Positions 55,189 to 64,000 of a stretch of 64,000 nt of DNA are shown here, in pieces. This DNA comes from Cytophagales bacterium (GTDB taxonomy: Bacteria > Bacteroidota > Bacteroidia > Cytophagales > Cyclobacteriaceae), in contig JAWPMT010000006.1 in the NCBI GenBank assembly GCA_033344775.1, positions 62,001 through 126,000 on the forward strand, read 5' to 3'. The notes below the pieces were generated by a model that made no database searches, was not told the DNA's origin, and was given only the letters and a program-made list of their open reading frames with translations. Every line of letters begins with the position of its first letter. Position 1 is the first letter of the stretch. Made by a program: the position numbers and the translations under genes.

Positions 55189-55232
55189 TTAAATTTGAGG
55201 CTCGTAAATAAAAAGTTAAAATCAACTTTTGA

Positions 55233-56273
55233 GTGTCAACATCACCTGATTTCCACGGATTAAGTCAAAATCTAATTAACTGGTATTCAACAGAAAAGCG
55301 CGATCTGCCCTGGCGACAGAGCAAAGACCCCTATCGGATCTGGCTTTCTGAAATCATCCTGCAGCAAACGCGTGTTGCTCAGGGATTGCCTTATTATGAG
55401 CAATTCGTACACGAGTATCCTACGGTACATGATTTAGCAGTTGCGGAGGAGAGCAGAGTACTTCGTACGTGGCAGGGACTTGGATATTACAGCAGGGCCA
55501 GAAACCTCCACAAGACGGCCAAGATCGTCTCAAAAGAGTTTTCAGGAAATTTTCCAAACCATTATGAAGGGCTGATTAAGCTACCCGGAGTAGGACCCTA
55601 TACCGCTGCCGCAATCGCTTCATTTGCTTTCAATGAGGCCGTACCTGTCCTCGATGGCAATGTTTACCGTTTGATTGCCCGTTTATTTGGCTTATCGCAT
55701 GACATAGCCAATCAATCCAATAGAAAGTACTTTATGGAAGTGCTGGAGCAGCTGGTCCCGAAAGATCGGCCAGGCGATTTTAATCAGGCCATGATGGAAA
55801 TGGGTGCTTTGATGTGCATGCCGCGAAATCCCACATGTGACCTCTGTCCGGTGCGAGAAACGTGCTACGCTTATGAACACAAGCAACAAGATCAATTACC
55901 TGTCAAGCTCAAAAAAGTAAAAGTCACCCAGAAGCAATTTCACTATGTTGTTTTTGAGCATGAGGGAACCTTTGGCCTGAAAGAGCGTGTAGGAAGTGGT
56001 ATATGGCAGGGTTTATTTGATTTCTTACTATTTGAAGGAAATGATTTTCAGCCCGATCCCATTTGGGGTGAAATGGAGCCTTCTCCGGTTTTCAAGCACG
56101 TTTTGACCCATCAGAAGATAGAAGCGAAGTTCTATTTGGTCCAATTTGAAGCGGTAGACTTATTTCATGCCGCATTAAATAAATATGGTTTGGCACCTTA
56201 CACATACACTCAAATGTTAAATTTGCCGAAACCAAAACTGCTGGTAAACTATATTGACCAGCAAAATTTTTAG
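55233..56273 (+). CDS. mutY: A/G-specific adenine glycosylase
   Basis: Removes adenine mispaired with 8-oxoguanine, 346 aa. Start is GTG (a TGA directly precedes it in frame). Catalytic E40 (SEIILQQTR), helix-hairpin-helix LPGVGPYTAAA with D141 in PVLDGNV, and the 4Fe-4S cluster C195, C202, C205, C211 (CX6CX2CX5C). The C-terminal NUDIX-like domain (about 230-346) reads the 8-oxoG. First gene of the mutY-ssb-gldE-gldD cluster. Confidence 0.97.
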   Translation: MSTSPDFHGLSQNLINWYSTEKRDLPWRQSKDPYRIWLSEIILQQTRVAQGLPYYEQFVHEYPTVHDLAVAEESRVLRTWQGLGYYSRARNLHKTAKIVSKEFSGNFPNHYEGLIKLPGVGPYTAAAIASFAFNEAVPVLDGNVYRLIARLFGLSHDIANQSNRKYFMEVLEQLVPKDRPGDFNQAMMEMGALMCMPRNPTCDLCPVRETCYAYEHKQQDQLPVKLKKVKVTQKQFHYVVFEHEGTFGLKERVGSGIWQGLFDFLLFEGNDFQPDPIWGEMEPSPVFKHVLTHQKIEAKFYLVQFEAVDLFHAALNKYGLAPYTYTQMLNLPKPKLLVNYIDQQNF

Positions 56274-56288
56274 TACCTTTCAATAAAT

Positions 56289-56771
56289 ATGGCGGGAGTA
56301 AACAAAGTAATTCTCATCGGAAATCTGGGCCGTGACCCGGAAGTAAGACACCTCGAATCCGGAGCCTCAGTGGCCAGTTTTTCTATTGCAACCACTGAAT
56401 CCTATAAGGATCGTAATACAGGTGAGAGAAGAGATGTGACCGAATGGCACAACATCGTACTTTGGAGAGGTCTGGCCGATATTGCTGAGAAATACCTCAA
56501 AAAAGGCTCTACTGTCTACATTGAAGGAAAGCTCCGTACCCGATCCTGGGAAAAAGACGGAGTTACCCGATATACTACTGAGGTGATCGGTGATCAAATG
56601 ACCATGCTTGGTGGCAATCCGGGCGGTGGTGGAGGCTCTAACCGACCTCCAATGCCAACTGAAGAAAGTTATGGCGCTACTCCGGCACCAGCAGCTGCAC
56701 AAAGCCAGTCATCTGGCGGGAGCACAAGCCCTGCCATAGAGAGCGATGTGTCAGATGACCTGCCGTTCTAA
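56289..56771 (+). CDS. ssb: Single-stranded DNA-binding protein
   Basis: 160 aa. OB fold at 1-105 ([20 protein letters not shown], then [20 protein letters not shown] and [11 protein letters not shown]), a Gly/Ser/Pro linker and the acidic tip DVSDDLPF that docks repair and replication proteins. 15 nt after mutY, matching the Bacteroidota order. A TACCTTTC stretch 20 nt upstream may be a weak internal promoter. Confidence 0.97.
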   Translation: MAGVNKVILIGNLGRDPEVRHLESGASVASFSIATTESYKDRNTGERRDVTEWHNIVLWRGLADIAEKYLKKGSTVYIEGKLRTRSWEKDGVTRYTTEVIGDQMTMLGGNPGGGGGSNRPPMPTEESYGATPAPAAAQSQSSGGSTSPAIESDVSDDLPF

Positions 56772-56794
56772 TATGTTCAACGAAATATCTGCTT

Positions 56795-58132
56795 TTGGAA
56801 ACCTCACCGGATGACCCTTTTCCCCAGCTGTTAATTGCAATTTTCGCGGCCTTTTCAACCTCATCTTTTTGGATAAGTGGGCTGGCTTTATTGTGTTTGT
56901 TAGCGATCTCAGGTCTGGTTTCAGGGTCTGAAGTTGCCTTTTTTTCCTTGTCAACAGATGAGTTGGATCAACTCAAAGACTCGGACGAAAAGCGAGATCA
57001 GCGCGCATATAACTTAATGAAGGATCCGCGCCGTTTATTGGCCACTATATTAATTGTCAATAATCTGGTGAATATTCTCATAGTGACCATCTCTACCGTA
57101 GCTGCGCTGGAGTTTGTAGGTTATGAGAATGAAGGCGGGACTGTTTTTATTGTTTTAACGGCTGTCATTACGATCGTGATCATCTTCTTTGGAGAGATCA
57201 TCCCTAAAGTGTACGCTACGAATCGCGGCCTTGAATTTGCCCAGTTGGTAACACCTATGCTGTTCGTCAGTAGTAAAATTTTCAAGCCAGTAGCCTGGTT
57301 TTTGATGAGCATCAGTGACCTGATCGAAAGGAAGATCGAGAAAAAGGGTTACAACTTGTCGGTAGATGAGATGAATCAGGCACTGGAAATCACAGATGAA
57401 AAAGAAATCTCTCAAGAAGAAAAAGGCATTCTGAAAGGCATTGTCAATTTTGGCACGTTATCGGTGAAACAAGTCATGAAATCCCGGGTGGACATCATGG
57501 CCCTGGACATTGAAACGGATTTTCACGATTTGATGGACCAAATCAACAAAACAGGTTACTCCCGAATTCCGATCTACAATGAAAGTGTAGACAAGATTGA
57601 AGGCATCCTGTACATCAAAGACCTGCTGCCACACCTGGATAAGGAAGAGGATTTCAAATGGCAGACTTTGATGCGACCGGGTTATTTTGTGCCGGAAAGC
57701 AAGAAAATCGATGACCTGTTTCGGGATTTTCAGGAGAAACAAGTGCACATGGCCATTGTAGTCGATGAATACGGAGGCACGGAAGGACTGATTACTTTGG
57801 AAGATATCATTGAAGAAATAGTGGGCGAGATCAATGATGAGTTCGATGAGGAAAGTGACATCACTTATAATAAGCTGGATCAAAACACGTATGTGTTCGA
57901 AGGGAAAACGTCACTTAATGATGTGTGTAAGGTGATCTCTGTAGACTCAGATATGTTCGATGAAGTGAAAGGAGAAAGCGAGTCACTCGGAGGGCTGATC
58001 CTGGAACTCAACCGGAAATTACCCAACGCTGGTGAGAAGATTGTCTACAATCATTTTCACTTTACCGTGGTGGCCGTAGACCAAAAACGGATCAAACGCG
58101 TTCGGGTATTTATAGAAAGACAAGGTTTATGA
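56795..58132 (+). CDS. gldE: Gliding motility-associated CNNM/CorC-type protein GldE
   Basis: 445 aa. The start is TTG at 56795; no ATG exists in frame nearby. DUF21/CNNM membrane domain (about 20-190), two CBS domains (about 205-335; [37 protein letters not shown]) and a CorC_HlyC domain (about 350-440). GldE is a Bacteroidota relative of HlyC/CorC ion transporters and works with GldD. Its stop overlaps the gldD start by 4 nt. Confidence 0.9.
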   Translation: METSPDDPFPQLLIAIFAAFSTSSFWISGLALLCLLAISGLVSGSEVAFFSLSTDELDQLKDSDEKRDQRAYNLMKDPRRLLATILIVNNLVNILIVTISTVAALEFVGYENEGGTVFIVLTAVITIVIIFFGEIIPKVYATNRGLEFAQLVTPMLFVSSKIFKPVAWFLMSISDLIERKIEKKGYNLSVDEMNQALEITDEKEISQEEKGILKGIVNFGTLSVKQVMKSRVDIMALDIETDFHDLMDQINKTGYSRIPIYNESVDKIEGILYIKDLLPHLDKEEDFKWQTLMRPGYFVPESKKIDDLFRDFQEKQVHMAIVVDEYGGTEGLITLEDIIEEIVGEINDEFDEESDITYNKLDQNTYVFEGKTSLNDVCKVISVDSDMFDEVKGESESLGGLILELNRKLPNAGEKIVYNHFHFTVVAVDQKRIKRVRVFIERQGL

Positions 58133-58725
58133 GGCATTTCTTAGCATTTTCATTTTCGGTCCTGTTACTGGCTGCCTGCAACCAGACGTATCTGCCCAAA
58201 CCCATCGGTTATAATCGGATCGTATTGCCTGAAGCTACTTATCAAACCCTGCCCGATACCTTACCTTACCAGTTTGAATATTCGAAACATGCGGAACTTC
58301 GCAAAAATGAGTCATGGCTCACTGAGCGGTACTGGGTAGATCTTTATTATCCTTATTTCGATGCAGAAGTGCAGGTCACTTACAAGCCCATCGCCAACAA
58401 ACAAATTACTGAGGAGCTGCTCAATGATAGCTACCGTCTCACCTCAAAGCACAACGTAAAAGCCTACTCCATTGAGGAAAAGATCCTGGTATTGAAAAGT
58501 GGCAATGTGGCATCAGTCACGGAGTTGGAAGGGGAAGTACCAAGCCAATTTCAATTCCACATCACTGATAGTACGGACAATTTCCTAAGAGGAGCACTGT
58601 ATTTCAAAACGGCCTCCAAAAACGACTCCCTGGCACCCGCGATCAGTTTCATCAAAGAAGACATCATCCATCTGCTCAATACACTGGAATGGAGTAGCTC
58701 TTCTAACCACTCGGGAACACTTTAA
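58129..58725 (+). CDS. gldD: Gliding motility lipoprotein GldD
   Basis: 198 aa. Lipobox [17 protein letters not shown] (C17). GldD features: [20 protein letters not shown] near the N terminus, [18 protein letters not shown] (about 65-82) and [16 protein letters not shown]. Required for gliding and type IX secretion in Flavobacterium. Translationally coupled to gldE (4-nt overlap). Confidence 0.92.
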   Translation: MRHFLAFSFSVLLLAACNQTYLPKPIGYNRIVLPEATYQTLPDTLPYQFEYSKHAELRKNESWLTERYWVDLYYPYFDAEVQVTYKPIANKQITEELLNDSYRLTSKHNVKAYSIEEKILVLKSGNVASVTELEGEVPSQFQFHITDSTDNFLRGALYFKTASKNDSLAPAISFIKEDIIHLLNTLEWSSSSNHSGTL

Positions 58726-58879
58726 AACCTATCCAAAGAGCAATTCCTTTTCATAAGACCAGATTTTATTCTTTAGCTAAGTGTCCTATCATTGAATTAG
58801 TGTAACCATTTCGAGGATTGTTAGTACCTCTTAAGCAACCTCTGTTGTATTTACCTGTCTTTAGCTCAAACTCACGGCC

Positions 58880-61237
58880 ATGACCTACTTTTTTAAAATC
58901 ACTTTTCGAAACTTCCTGCGTCATCGTTTCTCCACAGGGATCAACCTTGTCGGGCTGACCACTGGATTAGCCTGTGCGCTATTCATCTTTTTGTGGGTAC
59001 GAGATGAGTTAGCAGTAAATAAATTTCACAAAAAAGATGATCGTCTCTTTCGGGTGATGGAGTTCCAGACGTATTCCAATGAAAGGTTCGCTACCAACTC
59101 TACACCTGGAATCCTGGGTGAAAATATCAAACTTGACATCCCGGAAGTGGAATATTCAGCAACTACCACCTGGGTTGGGAAGTCACTCCTGGCATATGAG
59201 GATAAGTTTCTGAAAGAAGACGGGTTCCATGTCGGGGAGGATTATTTCAACATTTTCAGCTATCCTTTGTTGGAGGGAAATCCTGATGAAGTATTGAAAG
59301 AAAAAACTTCAATCGTCATCTCCAGGGACCTGGCTGTCAAATTTTTTGAAGACGTTCCCTCTGCCATTGGCAAGACCCTGAGGTATGAAGACGATCGTAA
59401 TTTTACGGTATCTGGTGTCTTCGAGAACATCCCAGCAAAATCAACTTATCGATTCGATTTTGTTTTGCCATTTGAAGACTATAAAGATCGCAATGACTGG
59501 GTGAAAAGCTGGGGGAATAACGGACCTCATACATATGTGATCCTGGAGGAAGGAGCCAATTGGAAAGCAGTTAGTGCGAAAATCAATCCCTACATCCAGG
59601 AAAAAAATACAGAAGAAGAGAGTAATGTTGAGTTATTTCTCAAGAAGTATTCGGAACAATATTTATATGGAAAATATACCAATGGCATTCCTGATGGCGG
59701 AAGAATTGAGTACGTAAGGTTGTTTTCTATCATTGCTATCATCATTTTGGTGATCGCCTGTATCAACTTCATGAACTTATCCACCGCCCGTGCCTCCAAA
59801 AGAGCACATGAAGTGGGGGTGAGAAAGGCCATCGGTGGAGATCGGCGGACATTGATCCGTCAATACATTGGTGAATCACTGATCATTTCTACCATCTCGA
59901 TGATCCTTGCCCTGGGAATTGTTTCAACTTTTTTATCACCGTTCAATGAAATCACTGATAAGAGCATTCAATTGCACTGGGACCTAAGTCTGATTGGACC
60001 TTCTGTGTTGGCCATCCTGGTAACAGGGCTACTCGCCGGAAGCTATCCTGCTTTTTATTTGACGCATTTCAATCCTGCAGCTGTACTCAAAGGGGAAATC
60101 AAGAATTCTCCGGGAGAAGTATGGGCACGCAAGGGGCTGGTTACTTTTCAATTTTGGATTACGGTCATGCTCATTGTAGGCGTTATCGTCATTCAAAAGC
60201 AAATGCAATACGCAAACTCAAAAAATTTGGGTTACAATCGGGACAATGTGGTCTTCTTCAATCAAGATGGATCGATCGGGGAAAAAACGGAAACCTTCCT
60301 CTCGGAATTGAGAAATATTCCTGGTGTGGTTAGTGCAAGCTCAACATCACACACACTACTGAGTCAAATGAGTAATACGCAAGGACTCGAATGGCGAGAT
60401 AAAGATCCATCCACAAGAATCTTATTCGAAAACTTTCGGGTAGACGAGGAATTTCAGCAAACTATGGGGTTTGAAATGGTAGCAGGACGTTGGTTTAGCC
60501 AGGATTTTGGGTCGGATACCACCAAAATTATCTTCAATGAAAAAGGGGTTAAGGCCATGGGCTTTACACCTGAAGAAGCGGTTGGAGAAACCATCAAATT
60601 ATGGGAAGAGTATGACCTTCAAATTGTAGGCGTGGTTAAAGATTTCCACTTTCAGTCCATCCATACGGAAGTAGATCCGGCCTTTTTTTGGCTGCGTGAT
60701 ACTTGGCAAGTTGCCGCAAGATTGCAGGCAGGTAGTGAACTGGCAACGATGAAACAAGTACAGGAATTGTATGAGAAATTTGCTCCTGGGTTCATCTTTG
60801 ACTACCGTTTCCTGGATGACAGTTACCAGAAATTATACAGCTCTGAACAACGAATAGGAACCTTATCCTCCTACTTCGCAGGATTGGCAATCTTGATTTC
60901 TTGTTTAGGGCTTTTTGGTCTGGCGGCTTTCACTGCAGAGCGCAGATTGAAGGAGATCGGCATCCGAAAGGTACTAGGAGCGAACGCCTCCCAAATTGTG
61001 ATGATGCTATCTATGGATTTCACGAAGCAAATCATTGTTGCTATCCTGTTTGCCATTCCTGTAGCCTATTATCTCATGAATATCTGGCTCGAAAGCTTTG
61101 CTTACGCGATCGAACTAAGTCCATGGATTTTTATCTCTGCAGCGATACTATCGCTTGTCATCGCATGGTTGACAGTAGGCTCACAGGCACTTAGGGCTGC
61201 ACACATCAATCCCTCGCAGTGTTTGAAGGACGAGTGA
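58880..61237 (+). CDS. MacB/FtsX-type ABC transporter permease
   Basis: 785 aa. Two permease halves, each with a periplasmic MacB-like domain: membrane helix at about 20-40, periplasmic domain to 280, helices 285-400 (IAIIILVIACINFMNLSTARA, VGVRKAIGG) and a second module with GIRKVLGANASQIVMMLS near 695. The Bacteroidota type with RASKRAHEVGVRKA. These permeases work with separate ATPases in peptide or lipoprotein export; no ATPase or fusion-protein gene is adjacent. A related permease gene faces it from 61790. Confidence 0.9.
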   Translation: MTYFFKITFRNFLRHRFSTGINLVGLTTGLACALFIFLWVRDELAVNKFHKKDDRLFRVMEFQTYSNERFATNSTPGILGENIKLDIPEVEYSATTTWVGKSLLAYEDKFLKEDGFHVGEDYFNIFSYPLLEGNPDEVLKEKTSIVISRDLAVKFFEDVPSAIGKTLRYEDDRNFTVSGVFENIPAKSTYRFDFVLPFEDYKDRNDWVKSWGNNGPHTYVILEEGANWKAVSAKINPYIQEKNTEEESNVELFLKKYSEQYLYGKYTNGIPDGGRIEYVRLFSIIAIIILVIACINFMNLSTARASKRAHEVGVRKAIGGDRRTLIRQYIGESLIISTISMILALGIVSTFLSPFNEITDKSIQLHWDLSLIGPSVLAILVTGLLAGSYPAFYLTHFNPAAVLKGEIKNSPGEVWARKGLVTFQFWITVMLIVGVIVIQKQMQYANSKNLGYNRDNVVFFNQDGSIGEKTETFLSELRNIPGVVSASSTSHTLLSQMSNTQGLEWRDKDPSTRILFENFRVDEEFQQTMGFEMVAGRWFSQDFGSDTTKIIFNEKGVKAMGFTPEEAVGETIKLWEEYDLQIVGVVKDFHFQSIHTEVDPAFFWLRDTWQVAARLQAGSELATMKQVQELYEKFAPGFIFDYRFLDDSYQKLYSSEQRIGTLSSYFAGLAILISCLGLFGLAAFTAERRLKEIGIRKVLGANASQIVMMLSMDFTKQIIVAILFAIPVAYYLMNIWLESFAYAIELSPWIFISAAILSLVIAWLTVGSQALRAAHINPSQCLKDE

Positions 61238-61240
61238 GGT

Positions 61241-61291
61241 CTCGACAGGCTCAACCTGACACTCCTTAGGTTACTTATAGTAACTTGATTG
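61241..61291. repeat. Repeat sequence between convergent permease and yjbQ genes
   Basis: CTCGACAGGCTCAACCTGAC (61241-61260) is a sequence seen repeatedly between Bacteroidota genes. It is followed by a GTTACT-TAT-AGTAAC hairpin (61270-61284) whose 23-nt context resembles the 52301-52330 palindrome. Confidence 0.5.
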
Positions 61292-61302
61292 CTTGGTGAC
61301 GC

Positions 61303-61722
61303 TCACTCGCCGATCGCAGTGATCACAAGCTTACGCCTACTTCCATAGTCGCGGTGCTCGCACAGATAGACGCCCTGCCAGGTTCCAAGATTTAGCTGGC
61401 CATTGGTCAGCGGAATACTTACAGAAGAACCCAACAAAGACGCTTTGATGTGTGCCGGCATATCATCTGGCCCTTCGTAAGTATGAATGTAGTAGGGTGC
61501 ATTCTCAGGCACCATTTTATTGAAATGGCTCTCAAAATCCTGTCTTACTGTTGGGTCGGCATTTTCATTGATCGACAAACTCGCACTGGTGTGCTGTATA
61601 AACACCTGACAAATTCCCGTCTGAAGTGTGCATTCACTTAAAGCCTCTTCGACATGTCGTGTGATGAGATGAAATCCACGAGAAAAGGACGGGAGTACGA
61701 TTTCGCTTTGAAAGACCGCCAT
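61303..61722 (-). CDS. yjbQ: YjbQ-family protein (secondary thiamine-phosphate synthase)
   Basis: 139 aa. UPF0047 signatures HTSASLSINENADPTV (about 46-61), HIKASLLGSSVSIPL (about 91-105) and GTWQGVYLCEHRD (about 113-125). Some members show weak thiamine-phosphate synthase activity; the true role is uncertain. It sits alone between two permease genes. Confidence 0.92.
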   Translation of the reverse strand: MAVFQSEIVLPSFSRGFHLITRHVEEALSECTLQTGICQVFIQHTSASLSINENADPTVRQDFESHFNKMVPENAPYYIHTYEGPDDMPAHIKASLLGSSVSIPLTNGQLNLGTWQGVYLCEHRDYGSRRKLVITAIGE

Positions 61723-61789
61723 ATTGGATCAAATTAACGCTTGAAATTAATGTGCGAAGCCCAATTGACCACACCTCCCCAAATACAAC

Positions 61790-64000
61790 TCACTCACTCC
61801 TTAATGATTTTACTGGATTTGCAATGGCCGCTTTCAAGGATTGTGCACTTACAGTGGTCAATACCAACAATATGGTTCCTAAAGCCGCCGCAACAAAGCT
61901 CATGGGTGATATTCCCACCTGATATGAAAATTCTTCGAGCCATTGATTGGCTGCATAAATGGTAATTGGAATGGCAATGATGATGGATAAAGCTACTAGT
62001 ATAAAGAATTTTTTTGATAGCAGAAAAACCACTTGCAACACAGAAGCTCCCAATACTTTTCGTATCCCTATTTCTTTTCGTTTGCCATTTGCCACATACA
62101 TGATCAAGCCATAGGATCCGAGGCAACTAATGATAATGGCCATAAAAGCAAAATATCCAATCAGTGATCCGAATCGTTCCTGACTATTGTAAATCTGCGC
62201 CAAGGACTCATCCAAAAAGGAATAATCAAAAGTTTGATCGGGGAAAAAGCTATTCCATTGTTGCTCAATTTGATCCAGCGTTTGTGGGACATTGGCTCCG
62301 TTGAGTTTGAATGAAAATGTGGTGAATTGTGCTACATTGATTTCCATCAATAACGGCTGAATCTCTGTTGCCAGAGAAAGAAAATTGAAGTCACGAACTA
62401 CGCCAATCACTTTTCCCTCTTTTCCCTCCATATTGACGTTTTTCCCTATGGCTTCCACAGGACTTCCGAATTCCCAGGCTTCCAAAGCTTTCTCATTGAG
62501 GACAAAGGCATTGAGTTGATCTGTCCCAAAGTCTTTAGAGAAATTTCTACCTTCGATCAATGTAATCTCATAAGTCTCCAGGAAATCATAGTCGACCGCC
62601 ATCACCGGAGCAATGATGTTGTCTTCCGCAGTGAATCCTTCCGGGACAATGTTTCGATTGACACTACCAAAACCTAATGTAGTGGACGAAACGGTACTGT
62701 TTTTTATTCCGGGGATTGCTTTCAGAGATTCTTCAAAAGCATTCATTTTCTGTCGTCGGCCCTCATCTACCCCTCCAAATACATTATTGAAATTGGCACT
62801 TTGTACCGGTGCCGTAATCACAAAATCCTTACCAAACCCTAGGTCTTTGTTTCGGAGATTGTCCAACTGATCAAAAACAATGATGGCTCCTGAAATCAAC
62901 ATGATAGAAATGGCAAACTGGATCACAATCAGCCCACGTCGAAATGAAAGCTCTCCACCTTGTTTTTGACTGGTAATCCCTTTCAGGCTCAGTACTGGCG
63001 AAATTCGAGTCACAAAAAACGACGGATATATACCTGCCAGTAAAGCAGTGAGTATCACAAGTATTGAAAAGCCTGCAATCAACTCAAAAGCCATCATAGA
63101 TGCTATGGTCAGGGTTTTATCGGTTAGACTGTTGAGTTGAGGTAGCAACAAGACAGTGAAGCCTACCGCCAGAAACGCTGCAAACATGGTGATGATCATG
63201 GATTCACCGAGAAATTGATAGACCAGGCTACTCTTCCATGCACCCATGACCTTTCGAACTCCGATTTCACGAGCTCGTTCCAGAGATTTTGCCGTGGAAA
63301 GGTTCACGAAATTGATGCAGGCAATCAATAAGGTGAGGAACCCAACGGCCAGGAATATAATGATGAAATTGAGATCCCCCGGTGCTTCAGCCTGTGCCTG
63401 TACGTCATTGTTTAGATGAATGTCCAGCAGTGGCTGAAATTCAAAGGCCTGACCTTTCTTCATGTTCTCAGGAATCTTTTCTTCCACAAAGTCAGCGAAC
63501 CTCTTGTTTAACAGCTGGATGTCTGTTCCGGGTTCTACCACCACGTAGGTCGGGGAATGTGAAACGATCCAGTTCCGCTTGAAATTCGCCCTGATCCCTT
63601 CCGCTAATTGAGGCGGTTCCAAATCGTACATGTTGTCATAAGGAAGCAGCATGTCGAAGTGCACATGGGAATTTGTAGGAAAATCTTTTACGACGGCCAC
63701 TACCTGAAATGAATGCATGCCTCCCAATTGGATGGATTGACCAACGGCGGATCCTGAACCAAAATATTTTTGAGCAACCTCTTCATTGAGTATTGCTGTA
63801 AACGGCTTTTCCAGTGCTTCCGAAAGTGTGCCATCCACCAATTCAAAATCAAATATTCGAAATAGCTCCGGATCTGAGAAATTCACATTGTTCTCCTCAA
63901 AACGCAAACCTCCAGGGCTCGACGCATTATTCCCCACGTTCACACTGACACTTCTGGAAAAAAGTCTGGTTGAGGCCTCTATCTCGGGGAAAAATTCATT
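61790..64000 (-). CDS. MacB/FtsX-type ABC transporter permease, truncated by window edge
   Basis: The reading frame is open from the right edge of the window to its stop at 61790, about 736 residues seen; the N terminus lies outside. Contains a periplasmic MacB-like domain, GVRKVMGAWKSSLVYQFLGES, a second periplasmic domain and GIRKVLGASVLQVVFLLSKKF. Same family as the permease at 58880 but only distantly similar. An in-frame GTG exists at 63943, but the frame continues upstream (FFPEIEAS...) and is homologous protein, so it is not the true start. Confidence 0.88.
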   Translation of the reverse strand, partial: NEFFPEIEASTRLFSRSVSVNVGNNASSPGGLRFEENNVNFSDPELFRIFDFELVDGTLSEALEKPFTAILNEEVAQKYFGSGSAVGQSIQLGGMHSFQVVAVVKDFPTNSHVHFDMLLPYDNMYDLEPPQLAEGIRANFKRNWIVSHSPTYVVVEPGTDIQLLNKRFADFVEEKIPENMKKGQAFEFQPLLDIHLNNDVQAQAEAPGDLNFIIIFLAVGFLTLLIACINFVNLSTAKSLERAREIGVRKVMGAWKSSLVYQFLGESMIITMFAAFLAVGFTVLLLPQLNSLTDKTLTIASMMAFELIAGFSILVILTALLAGIYPSFFVTRISPVLSLKGITSQKQGGELSFRRGLIVIQFAISIMLISGAIIVFDQLDNLRNKDLGFGKDFVITAPVQSANFNNVFGGVDEGRRQKMNAFEESLKAIPGIKNSTVSSTTLGFGSVNRNIVPEGFTAEDNIIAPVMAVDYDFLETYEITLIEGRNFSKDFGTDQLNAFVLNEKALEAWEFGSPVEAIGKNVNMEGKEGKVIGVVRDFNFLSLATEIQPLLMEINVAQFTTFSFKLNGANVPQTLDQIEQQWNSFFPDQTFDYSFLDESLAQIYNSQERFGSLIGYFAFMAIIISCLGSYGLIMYVANGKRKEIGIRKVLGASVLQVVFLLSKKFFILVALSIIIAIPITIYAANQWLEEFSYQVGISPMSFVAAALGTILLVLTTVSAQSLKAAIANPVKSLRSE

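Noticed and set aside
1-64000. CRISPR array, transposase, integrase or prophage genes
   Set aside because: No regularly spaced identical repeats and no reading frame with transposase, integrase or phage structural motifs was seen in the window.

Overview
This window is a chromosomal segment of a Bacteroidota bacterium, most likely a marine, gliding member of the Cytophagales. The evidence is a set of gliding/type IX secretion lipoproteins and partners (GldB, GldE, GldD), the mutY-ssb-gldE-gldD order, TonB-dependent receptor biology, ribosomal protein S16 with a long tail, promoter -7 boxes of the Bacteroidota form TAnnTTTG, and a general lack of Shine-Dalgarno sequences. No rRNA, tRNA, CRISPR array, prophage or insertion sequence was recognised.

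Layout. 1-10.5 kb (minus strand) is housekeeping: a Na/phosphate symporter, an M20 amidohydrolase, a SPOR-type lipoprotein, secA, dapF, and the operon rpsP-rimM-trmD-rplS. 10.8-16.6 kb (plus) is the 2-oxoglutarate dehydrogenase operon sucA-sucB-lpd. 16.7-24.5 kb holds a TMEM43-like membrane protein, uvrA, a LOG-family protein, a TIGR01777 epimerase, two small secreted proteins of unknown function and a nucleoside phosphorylase broken by two single-base shifts. 24.6-30.7 kb holds a TonB-dependent receptor, a beta-helix lipoprotein and an orphan MoxR ATPase. 30.7-32.5 kb is a small arsenic locus (arsC-like, arsI, arsR) with two near-identical palindromic operators but no exporter.

32.6-37.0 kb is a tightly packed five-gene operon: ECF sigma factor, membrane anti-sigma-like protein, a DUF4097-like secreted protein and two paralogous outer-membrane barrels. 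It is my best candidate for an undescribed envelope-related regulatory system. 37.0-37.9 kb is a long non-coding stretch with a 122-nt inverted repeat and a 40-residue membrane peptide that has its own terminator. 37.9-42.9 kb has a double-domain DUF1080 protein, a second sigma/membrane-protein pair (the sigma gene is frameshifted), a TPR protein and unknowns. 42.9-50.5 kb has recG, a methyltransferase, an AlkB-type hydroxylase with a TetR regulator, an aquaglyceroporin and small proteins. 50.6-58.7 kb has gldB, an outer-membrane barrel, RNase G, a 29-residue mS38-like protein, a TPR protein, HU, mutY, ssb, gldE and gldD. The right end has two MacB/FtsX-type permeases around yjbQ; the last one runs off the window.

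Several intergenic regions, often between convergent genes, carry palindromic repeat elements (31.5, 46.2, 50.5, 52.3 and 61.2 kb). Two coding regions are interrupted by what look like single extra bases (three in total), which could be decay or sequence errors.
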